Source of the DNA: Candidatus Methanoxibalbensis ujae
Lineage (GTDB): Archaea; Halobacteriota; Syntropharchaeia; Alkanophagales; Methanospirareceae
DNA length: 32,302 nt
Direction: 5' to 3'
NCBI GenBank assembly: GCA_026134085.1
Contig: JAOQIN010000020.1
Span: forward strand, 1 to 32,302
This document shows positions 7,987-16,006 of the stretch, piece after piece. The notes under the pieces were generated by a model. That model had not been told where the DNA came from, searched no databases, and saw nothing but the letters and a program-made list of their open reading frames with translations. Numbering within the stretch: the first letter of the stretch is position 1; each line of letters begins with the position of its first letter. Both the position numbers and the translations under genes were made by a program.

Positions 7987-8749
7987 CTTTCAATCCTACC
8001 ATAGTCCGTGTTTAACTCTATAACCAGCGGCTCACTCCATTCATATTCGGATCTTTCAATCCTACCATAGTCCGTGTTTAACGCTTCACTTATTATGTGT
8101 TTTATTTCGTCTATATTCTCTTTCAATCCTACCATAGTCCGTGTTTAACCAGGGCAACGATGGAATAAGCATAGAGAGGATCATAGACTTTCAATCCTAC
8201 CATAGTCCGTGTTTAACATAAGGTATCACCTTACAACAAATGGCGAAGCAGAGCTTTCAATCCTACCATAGTCCGTGTTTAACGGAGGCCGAAGAGAAAG
8301 CCAAGCAGTCCTTCAAGGCTTTCAATCCTACCATAGTCCGTGTTTAACGAAGTCTAATGAAAGCGCTCGCTCTCTACATCTCTTCTTTCAATCCTACCAT
8401 AGTCCGTGTTTAACCTATTTCTTCCCTGTTTAGGTCGTATTGCTCTTTTATGTCTTTCAATCCTACCATAGTCCGTGTTTAACCCGTTATTATATAGTTG
8501 TTTGAAGTTTAAATAATTTGCTTTCAATCCTACCATAGTCCGTGTTTAACATAATTCCTCCTGATGTACTTGCAAAAGCTGCCTCTCTTTCAATCCTACC
8601 ATAGTCCGTGTTTAACTGAATTTGATACCTACATCTGCTACATACCAGTAATTCTTTCAATCCTACCATAGTCCGTGTTTAACTCTTCTTCCAACTGCTT
8701 TATTTTGTCTTCTCTACGCCTTTCAATCCTACCATAGTCCGTGTTTAAC
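7987..8749 (-). CRISPR. CRISPR array, 12 repeats and 11 spacers
   Basis: Twelve identical 30-bp repeats (plus strand begins CTTTCAATCC and ends GTGTTTAAC) start at 7987, 8053, 8120, 8188, 8254, 8319, 8385, 8454, 8521, 8587, 8654 and 8720. The eleven spacers are 35-39 bp and all different. Read on the minus strand the repeat ends in ATTGAAAG, the eight-base crRNA 5' handle typical of type I and III archaeal arrays, so transcription is most likely right to left. A hairpin with T-rich tract at the left end and a TATA element at the right end agree. No cas gene lies in the window, so effector proteins must come from elsewhere. No degenerate terminal repeat is visible at either end. Confidence 0.98.
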
Positions 8750-8849
8750 AGCCTCTGATATTTCTCATTTCCCCGTATATCGGGGATCTCCTTTCTTCCT
8801 CAGCGATGCCTCCTCTCGAATCTATGATCATGCCCCCCATATATAAAGG
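8750..8849 (-). promoter_or_regulatory. Probable CRISPR leader and promoter
   Basis: On the minus strand TTTATATA (within 8839-8849) would start transcription near 8815, about 65 bases before the first repeat. The stretch contains a perfect inverted repeat CCCCGTATATCGGGG at 8771-8785, 22 bases from the repeat. The same TATA sequence reads as ATATATAAAG on the plus strand and could also serve the gene at 8943, giving a two-way promoter. Confidence 0.5.
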
Positions 8850-8942
8850 TTGCCGACGATTGAATCTTATTATTGAGCATCTTCAGTATTCAGCTCTCTT
8901 ATATGAGAGAGGTCAGAATGAGCAGAGTGCCGAGGGGAGGAG

Positions 8943-9998
8943 GTGGCAGCGGGAGTGAGGAGATTGGGGGTTGGAAAGGTTGATTATGATCTGCTGGAGC
9001 ATTTGATAGGATATGGAGGGGTTGAGGATTCAAGCGTGTTGGTGAGGTCTCGCATAGGAGAAGATGCGGCAGTTGTCTCAATATGCGAAAAATTGATCGT
9101 TGTGAAAACTGACCCGATAGTCTGTGTTGAGGAGGACATCGGTTATTATGCACCCATCATAAACGCGAACGACATCGCTGTGATGGGTGCTGTGCCTCGC
9201 TGGTTTCTTGCGACCGTGCTTCTTCCGAGAGATGCTGACGAGCGTCTTGCAGATAAAATATTCAGGCAGATGGACGAGAGCTGCCGAATGCTCAAAGTTT
9301 CAATCATAGGAGGACACACAGAGGTTGTTGCAGACCTTGAGAGACCGATAATCGCGGGCATGATGCTCGGCACTGTTGAGCGTGAGCGGCTTGTGACGAA
9401 ATCAGCAGATGAGGGAGACGCTGTTCTGCTTGTCAAAGGCATCGCAATTGAAGGAACAAGCATAATAGCGAGGGAGAGAGCAGAAGAGGTTCGCAAAAAA
9501 CATGGCAGCAGTTTTCACGAGCGATGCTTGAATTTCGTGCGCACACCCGGCATATCTGTCGTGAGAGAGGCAATGATAGCGAGAGACTTCGCATCCGCAA
9601 TGCATGACCCCACAGAAGGCGGACTGCTCGCAGGAATTTACGAACTTGCAGCCGCTTGCGACAAAGGTGTGATCATATGGCTTGATAAAATTCCGATATA
9701 CGAAGAAACAAAAATATTGTGCGATGATTTTGGATTGAATCCTCTCGCTATATTTGCATCAGGAGCACTTATTGTAACAGTTAATCCCGATAAACTGGAA
9801 TATTTATATCAAAAATATGAAAAAGAGGGAATAAAAGCTGTCAAAATAGGAGAGATAACGGCGAAAGAGAGCGGGATGTGGATGATAAGAGGAAATGAGA
9901 AAGTGCCTTTGAGGTTTTCAGCTAAGGATGAGGTGAGTGTGAAGCTGTTCTCTTCATCAGCACTCAAATCATCATATCATTCATCATATCATTCATGA
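8943..9998 (+). CDS. PurM/AIR synthase-like protein, HypE-related
   Basis: An ATP-binding protein of the PurM superfamily (AIR synthase, ThiL, SelD, HypE), closest by eye to archaeal HypE-like proteins of unknown reaction. Landmarks: GEDAAV at 39-44 in the ATP loop, NANDIA at 74-79, IIGGHTEV at 121-128 and HDPTEGGLLAGIYELA at 221-236. A HypE proper ends in a PRIC-type Cys motif that carries the cyanide precursor; this protein ends instead in a Ser/Tyr/His repeat (SSYHSSYHS), so it is unlikely to be the hydrogenase maturase. GTG 8943 follows GGGGAGGAG; an in-frame GTG at 8955 is an alternative. No hydrogenase gene is nearby. Confidence 0.8.
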   Translation: MAAGVRRLGVGKVDYDLLEHLIGYGGVEDSSVLVRSRIGEDAAVVSICEKLIVVKTDPIVCVEEDIGYYAPIINANDIAVMGAVPRWFLATVLLPRDADERLADKIFRQMDESCRMLKVSIIGGHTEVVADLERPIIAGMMLGTVERERLVTKSADEGDAVLLVKGIAIEGTSIIARERAEEVRKKHGSSFHERCLNFVRTPGISVVREAMIARDFASAMHDPTEGGLLAGIYELAAACDKGVIIWLDKIPIYEETKILCDDFGLNPLAIFASGALIVTVNPDKLEYLYQKYEKEGIKAVKIGEITAKESGMWMIRGNEKVPLRFSAKDEVSVKLFSSSALKSSYHSSYHS

Positions 9999-10057
9999 CC
10001 TGATTGACTCATGAGGATGAGGACTCACGAAGACTCACGACACGACTCATCTCATCA

Positions 10058-10474
10058 TCAGCGTGACATGATCAGAGCATCTTCGTCGCCGTAATAATTG
10101 GGAATTCTCGTTTTGAAAGTGAAGCCGAGTTTTTTGTAAAATTTTATTGCGGTTTCATTGCTCTCTCTCACCTCAACAACAGCTTTTCCTCCAGTTCTTT
10201 TCAGCACTTCATTCATAAGAGCCCTTCCTATGCCCTTTCTGCGCATTGACGGATGGACTGCAACGGATACAACATGTCCATCATCGTGAAATATGATATA
10301 TCCAACCACACGCCTTCGCTCTTCATCCTCGCATACAAGAAAATTCCGCGGAAGTGCAAACGCATAGAACATGAATGTGAACCTGCTGTAAGGGGTTTTT
10401 GGAAAAGCTTTCTTCTCTATCTCCATTATATCATCCAGATCTCGGCGCTCAAATCTCCTTATCCTCACCCGCAT
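10058..10474 (-). CDS. RimI-like GNAT N-acetyltransferase
   Basis: A 138-residue GNAT enzyme that should transfer acetyl from acetyl-CoA to a protein N-terminus or a small amine. The pyrophosphate-binding motif RRKGIGRAL is at 78-86. VEVRESNETAIKFYKKLGF (100-118) and the ending YYGDEDALIM (127-136) are typical of the archaeal RimI/Ard1 group, which acetylates protein N-termini co-translationally. ATG 10474 follows GGAGGCGGGATGAGAG. It lies about 80 bases downstream of the radical SAM gene on the same strand and may share its transcript. Confidence 0.87.
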   Translation of the reverse strand: MRVRIRRFERRDLDDIMEIEKKAFPKTPYSRFTFMFYAFALPRNFLVCEDEERRRVVGYIIFHDDGHVVSVAVHPSMRRKGIGRALMNEVLKRTGGKAVVEVRESNETAIKFYKKLGFTFKTRIPNYYGDEDALIMSR

Positions 10475-10500
10475 CTCTCATCCCGCCTCCCTTCTCATTT

Positions 10501-10556
10501 GTGATGTGCATAATGATGCGATGTGCTCGTGATGTGCATAATGATGCGATGTGCTC
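10501..10556. repeat. 28-bp perfect tandem duplication
   Basis: The 28-bp unit (starts GTGATGTGCATAATGATG, ends GTGCTC) occurs twice without a mismatch. The right copy runs into the stop codon of the radical SAM gene (10555-10557); the left copy lies in the gap before the acetyltransferase gene. Confidence 0.9.
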
Positions 10557-11472
10557 ACAGCCGCATATGCTTGTAATCATTCAATGTCCTTCTCCTCATT
10601 TCGCCATCGGGGAAAACAGTTATCCATCCGCTCCTCCGCTCAATCCTGCGCTCAACCACGCAGCTCCTGCCTATGACAGCATCACTGAGATGCTTAGATG
10701 CGCGTGCATATGCACGTTTGAGGTCCTCCTCAGTTGCATCTCTTGAAATGTTCTCGCTGCTCATATGAGATCTAAATGGATTTATGCGAAAATCTATGCG
10801 CTCTTTGCTTATTTTATAAAGCGATGACACAAATTCAGCAATCTTTTCTATCTCATCATCACCAATAACATCAGGAATGAGAACGGTGTTTATTATGATT
10901 TTTGTCTTCTTGCTTGCATTTTTTATGTTTTCAATAATATTTTTGTTCGTGAATCCCGTATACCATATGTGAAGTGATTCATCATACGCCTTCATATCGA
11001 ACATCACCTCGCTCAATCCGGCTGATATCAATTCATCAAGGTAATCATCATCAAGCAAGAAACCGTTCGTGTCCAATATGATTTTGGAAGCGATATTTCG
11101 CAATTTTCTGACGAGATTTACCAGATATTCCCTGTGTAATGTGGGTTCTCCTCCAGTTATGACTGCTTCTTCAACATGATTGCATCCGTAATAGCGAATT
11201 ATTGCGTGATTTATCAGTTGTGATAGCTCATCAACACGCATACATTTGCCAACAGTATATCTTGCAATGCTGAAACAGCCCTTGCATCTGAAGTTGCACC
11301 CGGAAAGCGTGATCCACACGCGTGGTTTCACCTCGGAGAGTGTGATGAAGGGGACATGCCTGCATTTTTCTGCAATCGCTGCCGCGGCTTCATCACCGCT
11401 CATGTATTTAGATTGTGATTCATAATACAAAGGCGCGCCACAGCTCAGGTGTGAAAATGAGGCAGGCGGCAC
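10555..11472 (-). CDS. Radical SAM protein, PflA-like
   Basis: A 305-residue iron-sulfur enzyme that splits S-adenosylmethionine to make a radical. LSGCNFRCKGCF at 57-67 gives the CxxxCxxC cluster ligands Cys59, Cys63 and Cys66. TGGEPTLH begins at 106, and LDTNGFL and EVMFDMKAYD follow in the order seen in the PflA-like group (COG1180), glycyl-radical activases and relatives. The substrate is unknown; no glycyl radical enzyme is in the window. A GTG at 11472 starts the longest frame; the ATG at about 11403 (MSGDEAAAAI) is an alternative. An A/T box (TTATATTA) lies just upstream. It is divergent from a small winged-helix gene 50 bases away, a possible regulator. Confidence 0.82.
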   Translation of the reverse strand: MPPASFSHLSCGAPLYYESQSKYMSGDEAAAAIAEKCRHVPFITLSEVKPRVWITLSGCNFRCKGCFSIARYTVGKCMRVDELSQLINHAIIRYYGCNHVEEAVITGGEPTLHREYLVNLVRKLRNIASKIILDTNGFLLDDDYLDELISAGLSEVMFDMKAYDESLHIWYTGFTNKNIIENIKNASKKTKIIINTVLIPDVIGDDEIEKIAEFVSSLYKISKERIDFRINPFRSHMSSENISRDATEEDLKRAYARASKHLSDAVIGRSCVVERRIERRSGWITVFPDGEMRRRTLNDYKHMRL

Positions 11473-11525
11473 ATTACATCATAATATAACAGGTGTCATC
11501 CAAATCTTATATGGTGATTGGGATC
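11473..11525. promoter_or_regulatory. Divergent promoter region
   Basis: About 50 bases separate the starts of the minus-strand radical SAM gene and the plus-strand winged-helix gene. TTATATTATG on the minus strand (about 11482-11491) and CTTATATGG on the plus strand are TATA-like. The arrangement allows the winged-helix protein to control both genes. Confidence 0.35.
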
Positions 11526-11822
11526 ATGGCAAATATCAAAAATTTTAAGGAGAGGGGAGGGAAAAGGAGAGGAAATCTGCAGATAATCGCTGACATTCTG
11601 CGTGTCCTGGAGGACAATGGAGGTGCAGCCAGGAAGACTGAGATTGTTTACAGGGCCAATCTGAACGCAAAGCGTGCAGGCGTTTATCTCAACCTCATGG
11701 AGGAGAGGGGTTTTATCAGTCGTGACAATTTTTTATATTACATAACTGATAAGGGCAGAGATTTCCTGGCGAATTACCGGCAGATAGAAACAATATTGGA
11801 AGCGGCGTCGTGTGATCGCTGA
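11526..11822 (+). CDS. Small winged-helix DNA-binding protein
   Basis: A 98-residue basic protein that is a single winged helix: IIADILRVLEDNGGAARKTEIVY (helices 1 and 2), ANLNAKRAGVYLNLMEERGF (recognition helix region), then the wing SRDNFLYYITDKGRDFL and a C-terminal helix. The pattern resembles the archaeal HTH_45/ArnR1-like group that often binds as a dimer. ATG 11526 gives the compact form; in-frame starts at 11493 and 11511 would add up to 11 residues. There is no good ribosome binding site at any of these. It is convergent with the SPASM gene and divergent from the PflA-like gene. Confidence 0.75.
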   Translation: MANIKNFKERGGKRRGNLQIIADILRVLEDNGGAARKTEIVYRANLNAKRAGVYLNLMEERGFISRDNFLYYITDKGRDFLANYRQIETILEAASCDR

Positions 11823-12131
11823 GATTGAGATCATACAGCGTTGTGATTTTATCCTGTTGTTTGTTGTTTGGAGTGCGAGGTTGCACATCAGGGGCTTGAG
11901 CCCCGCCGTGAAGCTCTGGCTCCGGGCATCATTCCGAGCGGAGATGAATGACGCTTTCGCCAAATTTGATTCAGCCTTATTTATATGAGTCTCCGATTGA
12001 GCGGGATTTTGTGGGAAGGGAGATAAAGGAAAAGAATTTGCGTCGTCGCTTGGATTTTCTCAGCGGCAAGGTGTTGGTGGATAAGTGCTGGAGGACAGGT
12101 TCTGGAGGATGCACGAAATGCCTGTCCGAAG
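11823..12131. other. Intergenic region with a perfect hairpin
   Basis: This gap separates the convergent winged-helix and SPASM radical SAM genes. GGGGCTTGAGCCCC at 11891-11904 is a perfect inverted repeat that could fold into a terminator-like stem, though no T tract follows closely. A plus-strand frame from 11948 runs into the radical SAM gene and has no supporting features. Confidence 0.4.
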
Positions 12132-13265
12132 TTATTCATCCTCATGACCATGACGGCCGACGAGCGGGCAGACAGGGTCCTCAGCGAGGAAATCTCCGTG
12201 AACTGCAAACGCCCTTGAGCGGCAGCCGCCGCATATGTTGAGATATTTACACGATGAGCAATAACCTTTTATCGCCCTCTCCCGCAGTTTTTTGAACTCC
12301 GAAGAACTTCTGACAATTTCAAGAAAGCTTTTCTCGCGCAAATTCCCGACTTTAAGAGGCAGATAGGCGCATGGTGCCACATCTCCGTTGGGAAATATGT
12401 GGAAACGTGTGATGCCCGCTGTGCAGCCTACAAATTTTCTGCTCAAATTGTCATCAACAATGCCACATTCATGGAGAAATGCCCAAAACTGCGGGTTACA
12501 TATGGGCTTCAGCCATACTCCCGTGTGAGGCTGCATGCGCAGCACGAGGTTGAAGAATGCTCGGTCCTCTTCAGCAGAGAGACAGGCGTCTGAGATGTTC
12601 CTGCCGCGACCGACTGCGATCAGATAGATGAGGTATATGCGAAATGCATCAAGCTCATCGGCTAAGCGAATTATTCCGGGAATCTCCCCGTAGTTCAGCC
12701 GGGAGACTGTTGTGAACAGCTGAAATGCGAGACCTGCACGCTTGCATGCGCTTATCCCTTTCATCATCTCAGCGAATGCTCCACTCACACCTCTGAACTC
12801 ATCGTGGAATGATCCCACGCCGTCAATGCTTATCGCAGCCCGCTCAAGACCTGCTGATTTGAGCTTTCTTGCCACATCCTCGTTTATGAGCGTGCCATTT
12901 GTCGCCATCACAACCTGCATGTCAAATGATGCTGCATACTCAATCAGATCGTATATATCCTCACGGATAAGTGGCTCTCCACCGGTGAATGCAAACTTCA
13001 CATGCCCCATTTTCGCAGCCTCCTCTATCAGCGACATGCATTCGTCCGTTGAAAGCTCTTCATCGGGAAAATCGCTTATTGAGCAGTGCTTGCATGACAG
13101 ATTGCATCGCTTCGTAACGGCAATCACAACTTCAGCAGGCATATACGAGAAGCAACCAGTGCCGACAGTGTCGTTCGCGAATACCTTATCGCTGTTTGCG
13201 GCAAACCACTCCCTTATCGTCAACTTTTCTTCAGTCTCAGCCGCTGACAGTGCATCCAGCTGCAT
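12132..13265 (-). CDS. Radical SAM/SPASM protein, AhbC/NirJ-like
   Basis: A 377-residue radical SAM enzyme. TKRCNLSCKHC at 51-61 binds the SAM cluster (Cys54, 58, 61) and FTGGEPLIRED starts at 93. The C-terminal SPASM domain provides Cys281, Cys299, Cys336, Cys339, Cys345, Cys348 and Cys366 for auxiliary clusters. The end block CKYLNICGGCRSRAFAVHGDFLAEDPVC closely resembles the heme/heme d1 enzymes AhbC, AhbD and NirJ, but also other peptide-modifying SPASM proteins. No other siroheme or heme gene is in the window, and no candidate precursor peptide is recognisable, so the substrate stays open. The ATG at 13265 has GAGGTG about 12 bases upstream. Confidence 0.85.
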   Translation of the reverse strand: MQLDALSAAETEEKLTIREWFAANSDKVFANDTVGTGCFSYMPAEVVIAVTKRCNLSCKHCSISDFPDEELSTDECMSLIEEAAKMGHVKFAFTGGEPLIREDIYDLIEYAASFDMQVVMATNGTLINEDVARKLKSAGLERAAISIDGVGSFHDEFRGVSGAFAEMMKGISACKRAGLAFQLFTTVSRLNYGEIPGIIRLADELDAFRIYLIYLIAVGRGRNISDACLSAEEDRAFFNLVLRMQPHTGVWLKPICNPQFWAFLHECGIVDDNLSRKFVGCTAGITRFHIFPNGDVAPCAYLPLKVGNLREKSFLEIVRSSSEFKKLRERAIKGYCSSCKYLNICGGCRSRAFAVHGDFLAEDPVCPLVGRHGHEDE

Positions 13266-13312
13266 CCTTCATCATCACCTCTGTTCTCCTCAACATTCAT
13301 CTCGCACCATGC

Positions 13313-13323
13313 GATATATATAG
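13313..13323 (-). promoter_or_regulatory. TATA box of the SPASM radical SAM gene
   Basis: CTATATATATC on the minus strand lies about 50 bases before the start codon at 13265. Transcription would begin near 13290, giving a leader of about 25 bases that includes GAGGTG. Confidence 0.55.
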
Positions 13324-13343
13324 CGCCGACTTCGCGCCCACCG

Positions 13344-13383
13344 CAGCATTCAGCCTCAACGCACAGCATTCAGCCTCAACGCA
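13344..13383. repeat. 20-bp perfect tandem duplication
   Basis: The unit CAGCATTCAGCCTCAACGCA occurs twice back to back, upstream of the SPASM gene promoter. Confidence 0.9.
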
Positions 13384-13806
13384 TAAGAGAATAAGAGATG
13401 AATTATATAATGAATCCGGAAAAGTTTACTTCAGATGGTGAAGGAATGGGAGGAATGATGGAGGAGTTGCGGTAATTATTGCCCAGCGCATGAGGTATAA
13501 ATATTGAGAGAAATTCTTACCAGTGGATTACAAAAAATGAGTGTGTTATAGATTGAGATTGTGGTTCGTAGTTCTGCTTTTCCGATATTATAATATTAAT
13601 ATTAAAGCGAATTAATAAATCAAATAATTAAACCAAATCAAATAAATTATGTCGGATCAAATTCCTAATATTAAACTAAATAATAAAACAATAAAATAAT
13701 AAAAAAACAAAAAAGAGCAACAAAATCAATGACCCAATGAGGAGCGCCTGAGCCTGTTGCCCTGCGATTGATGTTGTTACAGCTGAGTGGGCAGTATACA
13801 GATAAA
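13384..13806. other. AT-rich divergent intergenic region
   Basis: No gene is seen. GGTATAAATATTG (about 13494-13506) is a good archaeal TATA element on the plus strand, but about 300 bases from the GTPase gene, so it may drive an unannotated RNA or a long leader. Bases 13590-13715 are very A-rich on the plus strand. Confidence 0.35.
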
Positions 13807-14913
13807 ATGAGCATAACTGCGGAGATAAGGAGGATAGAGGAGGAGCTGCGCAATACACCGTACAACAAGGCGACAGAACACCACATAGGCAGGTTGAAGG
13901 CGAAGCTCGCGAGATTGCGAGGCGAACTGGAGAAGGAGCGGAGTCGTCGCAGCGGTGGAGGTGCGGCGCCTTTCAGGAAGGCAGGGGATGCCACTGTTGT
14001 TCTTGTGGGATTTCCCTCGGTTGGCAAGTCAACACTCCTGAACAGCCTCACGAACGCGTGCTCCGCGGTAGCGGAATATGATTTCACAACGATCTCAGTT
14101 GTGCCGGGAATGCTCAAATACAAATCCGCCGAAATTCAGGTGCTTGATGTGCCGGGCATCGTTGAAGGCGCTTCGTCAGGACGCGGTCGTGGCAGAGAAG
14201 TGCTCTCTGTAATCAGAAACGCTGACCTCATAATAATCGTAACAGATGTCCTTCGCTGTGATGTTCAGAAAATCATTGAGGAGCTGCGAAACGCCGGCAT
14301 CCGCATAAATGAATCTCCGCCAGCGGTGAAGATAGTGAAAAAGGCAAAAGGAGGAATATCTATATACGCTGACGAAATCCAGATTGAGGAGAAAACATTG
14401 CACGCAATACTAAAAGAATACAAAATACACAACGCAGATGTCTTCATTCGCGAGAAAAACATCACAATTGAGCGCTTCATAGATGCAATAGAGGGGAACC
14501 GCAGATATGTACCCGCCATAATTGCGGTAAACAAGATAGATATGCTTGATGACGGAGGAGCAGACGGGATCACGAGAATAATTGAGCGCATAAAAGGCGT
14601 TGATAAAAGTTCAATTCTGCCGATTTCAGCGGAAAAAGGGACGAACATAGAGATGCTGAAGGATATGATATATGAGAAGATGAGATTCATACGAGTGTTT
14701 TTGAGACCTCCCGGAAAACAGGTGGAGAAGGAGCCTATGGTGCTGCGTGAGGGTGCAAAAGTAGGCGATGTGTGCGATAAAATACACGGAAATATGAGGA
14801 GCAGGTTCAAATATGCACGTGTATGGGGAAAATCTGTCAAATATGACGGTCAGCGTGTGGGAGCGGAGCACGAGCTGTGCGATGGCGATACGGTCTCAAT
14901 ATTCGTCAGATAA
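13807..14913 (+). CDS. DRG-family (Obg-like) GTPase
   Basis: Archaeal homologue of eukaryotic DRG1/2, translation-associated GTPases. From ATG 13807 it has 368 residues. The N-terminal helical block ITAEIRRIEEELRNTPYNKATEHH and LGRLKAKLARL-type repeat is the DRG signature. The G domain has GFPSVGKS (68-75, G1), Thr95 region DFTTISVVPG (G2), DVPGIVEGA (114-122, G3) and AVNKIDML (G4). The C-terminal TGS domain starts near FIRVFLRPPGK and ends in DGDTVSIFVR. An upstream in-frame ATG (13768) is less likely because the family begins near MSITAEI. No clear ribosome binding site is seen. Confidence 0.93.
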   Translation: MSITAEIRRIEEELRNTPYNKATEHHIGRLKAKLARLRGELEKERSRRSGGGAAPFRKAGDATVVLVGFPSVGKSTLLNSLTNACSAVAEYDFTTISVVPGMLKYKSAEIQVLDVPGIVEGASSGRGRGREVLSVIRNADLIIIVTDVLRCDVQKIIEELRNAGIRINESPPAVKIVKKAKGGISIYADEIQIEEKTLHAILKEYKIHNADVFIREKNITIERFIDAIEGNRRYVPAIIAVNKIDMLDDGGADGITRIIERIKGVDKSSILPISAEKGTNIEMLKDMIYEKMRFIRVFLRPPGKQVEKEPMVLREGAKVGDVCDKIHGNMRSRFKYARVWGKSVKYDGQRVGAEHELCDGDTVSIFVR

Positions 14914-15072
14914 TGCCGCTTCAGGCCATACATGCCTCATCATCTAAAGCCTCTTTACCCAAAACGCCGTCCTATCCAGTCTGCTCATCTGTCCCATCTC
15001 GCATGAGCGGGCGAAAGAAGACATGGCTTATGCACAGTATGTGCAGCAGACTTTCGGTTTTTGTGCGAAAAC

Positions 15073-15085
15073 CTAAATTTTTTAG
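15073..15085 (+). promoter_or_regulatory. Candidate metal-regulator operator before feoA
   Basis: CTAAATTTTTTAG is a perfect palindrome of CTAAA and TTTAG with three bases between, about 54 bases before the first FeoA start. Half sites of this kind are used by DtxR/IdeR/MDR1 iron repressors. It overlaps an A/T stretch that could be the TATA box, a repressor-like placement. The match is suggestive only, since the sequence is AT-rich. Confidence 0.3.
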
Positions 15086-15138
15086 AACAACTTATTTCAA
15101 AAACTAAATTCAAATTGAAGTTATGGGAGCATTATTGT

Positions 15139-15462
15139 ATGGAGGGAGCAATAAAGCGGTGCTTGACGGAGGTGAATGGTGGCGGAATGCGTAAGAAGTT
15201 GAGTGATATGGTTCCCGGTGAGAGAGGAAGGGTTTTTCGTGTGGATGGAGAGATTCGTCGCAGGCTGATGGACATGGGCATTGTCAGGGGTGCGACTGTT
15301 GAGCTCGTGCGCAGAGCTCCGCTTGGAGATCCGGTTGAGATAAGCGTAAGAGGATACAATCTGTCGCTGCGTGGATCGGAGGCTGAGAAAGTTCATGTGG
15401 AAATATATGACAGCAGCGAAACTGAGATGGACGATACCGAGGCGTTGAGGAGAGATGAGTGA
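15139..15462 (+). CDS. feoA: FeoA-domain protein (first)
   Basis: FeoA is a small SH3-like protein that works with the ferrous iron transporter FeoB. The domain runs KLSDMVPGERGRVFRV, RRRLMDMGIVRGATVEL, and GDPVEISVRGYNLSLRGSEAEKV, complete for the family. ATG 15139 has GGGAG nine bases upstream; ATG 15187 (MRKKLSDM) gives the bare domain and is also possible with GGAGGTG further up. The short acidic tail is unconserved. It opens a run of five same-strand genes ending at 18606. Confidence 0.88.
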   Translation: MEGAIKRCLTEVNGGGMRKKLSDMVPGERGRVFRVDGEIRRRLMDMGIVRGATVELVRRAPLGDPVEISVRGYNLSLRGSEAEKVHVEIYDSSETEMDDTEALRRDE

Positions 15463-15503
15463 GATGAATGAAATGAGTGAGATGAGTGAAATGAGGTGAT
15501 GAG

Positions 15504-15974
15504 ATGCGATCAAGAGGCAGGATATCTGGATTGAGGAGTTTGATAGAGCATTTGAGTGAGGATTTGAAGCATTTGCATTCTGATGTTGAGGATCTGAAAG
15601 AACAGGCAGAACAGAGCGAGACAGCAGCAACCGAGGAGTTCAGGAGGCGCCTCAATGAGGTTGACGAGCATCTTCACGATATTCTGAGGCACAGTGATGA
15701 GCTGAGAAGTGCTGTTCCTCTTGCTTATCTTTCTGATGGTGATGAGGGAGAGATTGTTGAAATCAGAGGTGGTGGGGGCATCACACGCAGGCTCATTGAC
15801 ATGGGATTCACTCCATCCACAAAAATTCGTGTGCTCAAGTCCTCACCGCCCGGACCCATGCTTCTCAGCGTGAGAGGAGCGAGGATCGCGATAGGCAGAG
15901 GTGTCGCGATGAAAATATTTGTGAGCTGTGACTGCGATCATAAATCATCCTGCGATCATAAATCTCAAATGTAA
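15504..15974 (+). CDS. FeoA-domain protein with N-terminal coiled coil (second)
   Basis: A 156-residue protein with two parts. Residues 1-70 are strongly helical and charged (LIEHLSEDLKHLHSDVEDLKE and onward), a likely coiled coil. Residues 72-142 are a FeoA domain: PLAYLSDGDEGEIVEIRG, TRRLIDMGFTPSTKIRVL, MLLSVRGARIAIGRGVAMKI. The C-terminus CDCDHKSSCDHK has three Cys and two His and might bind metal. GAGGTGATGAG precedes the ATG. The helical extension could let it dimerise or dock on FeoB. Two FeoA genes before one feoB are seen in some archaea and bacteria. Confidence 0.85.
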   Translation: MRSRGRISGLRSLIEHLSEDLKHLHSDVEDLKEQAEQSETAATEEFRRRLNEVDEHLHDILRHSDELRSAVPLAYLSDGDEGEIVEIRGGGGITRRLIDMGFTPSTKIRVLKSSPPGPMLLSVRGARIAIGRGVAMKIFVSCDCDHKSSCDHKSQM

Positions 15975-16006
15975 ATGGAGAATGGAGAAGAGTTGAAGGA
16001 GATGAG

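Noticed and set aside
7806-8536. Minus-strand open frames over the CRISPR array with repeated NTDYGRIER
   Set aside because: The repeated peptide is only the CRISPR repeat translated in one frame; spacer lengths happen to keep it open for a few units.
8943-9998. HypE hydrogenase maturation protein
   Set aside because: The C-terminal cysteine motif that carries the cyanide precursor is absent and no hyp or hydrogenase gene is near.
11948-12241. Plus-strand frame with Cys motif (GGCTKCLSEVIHPHDHD)
   Set aside because: Its second half is antisense to the conserved SPASM gene, there is no ribosome binding site and no recognisable family.
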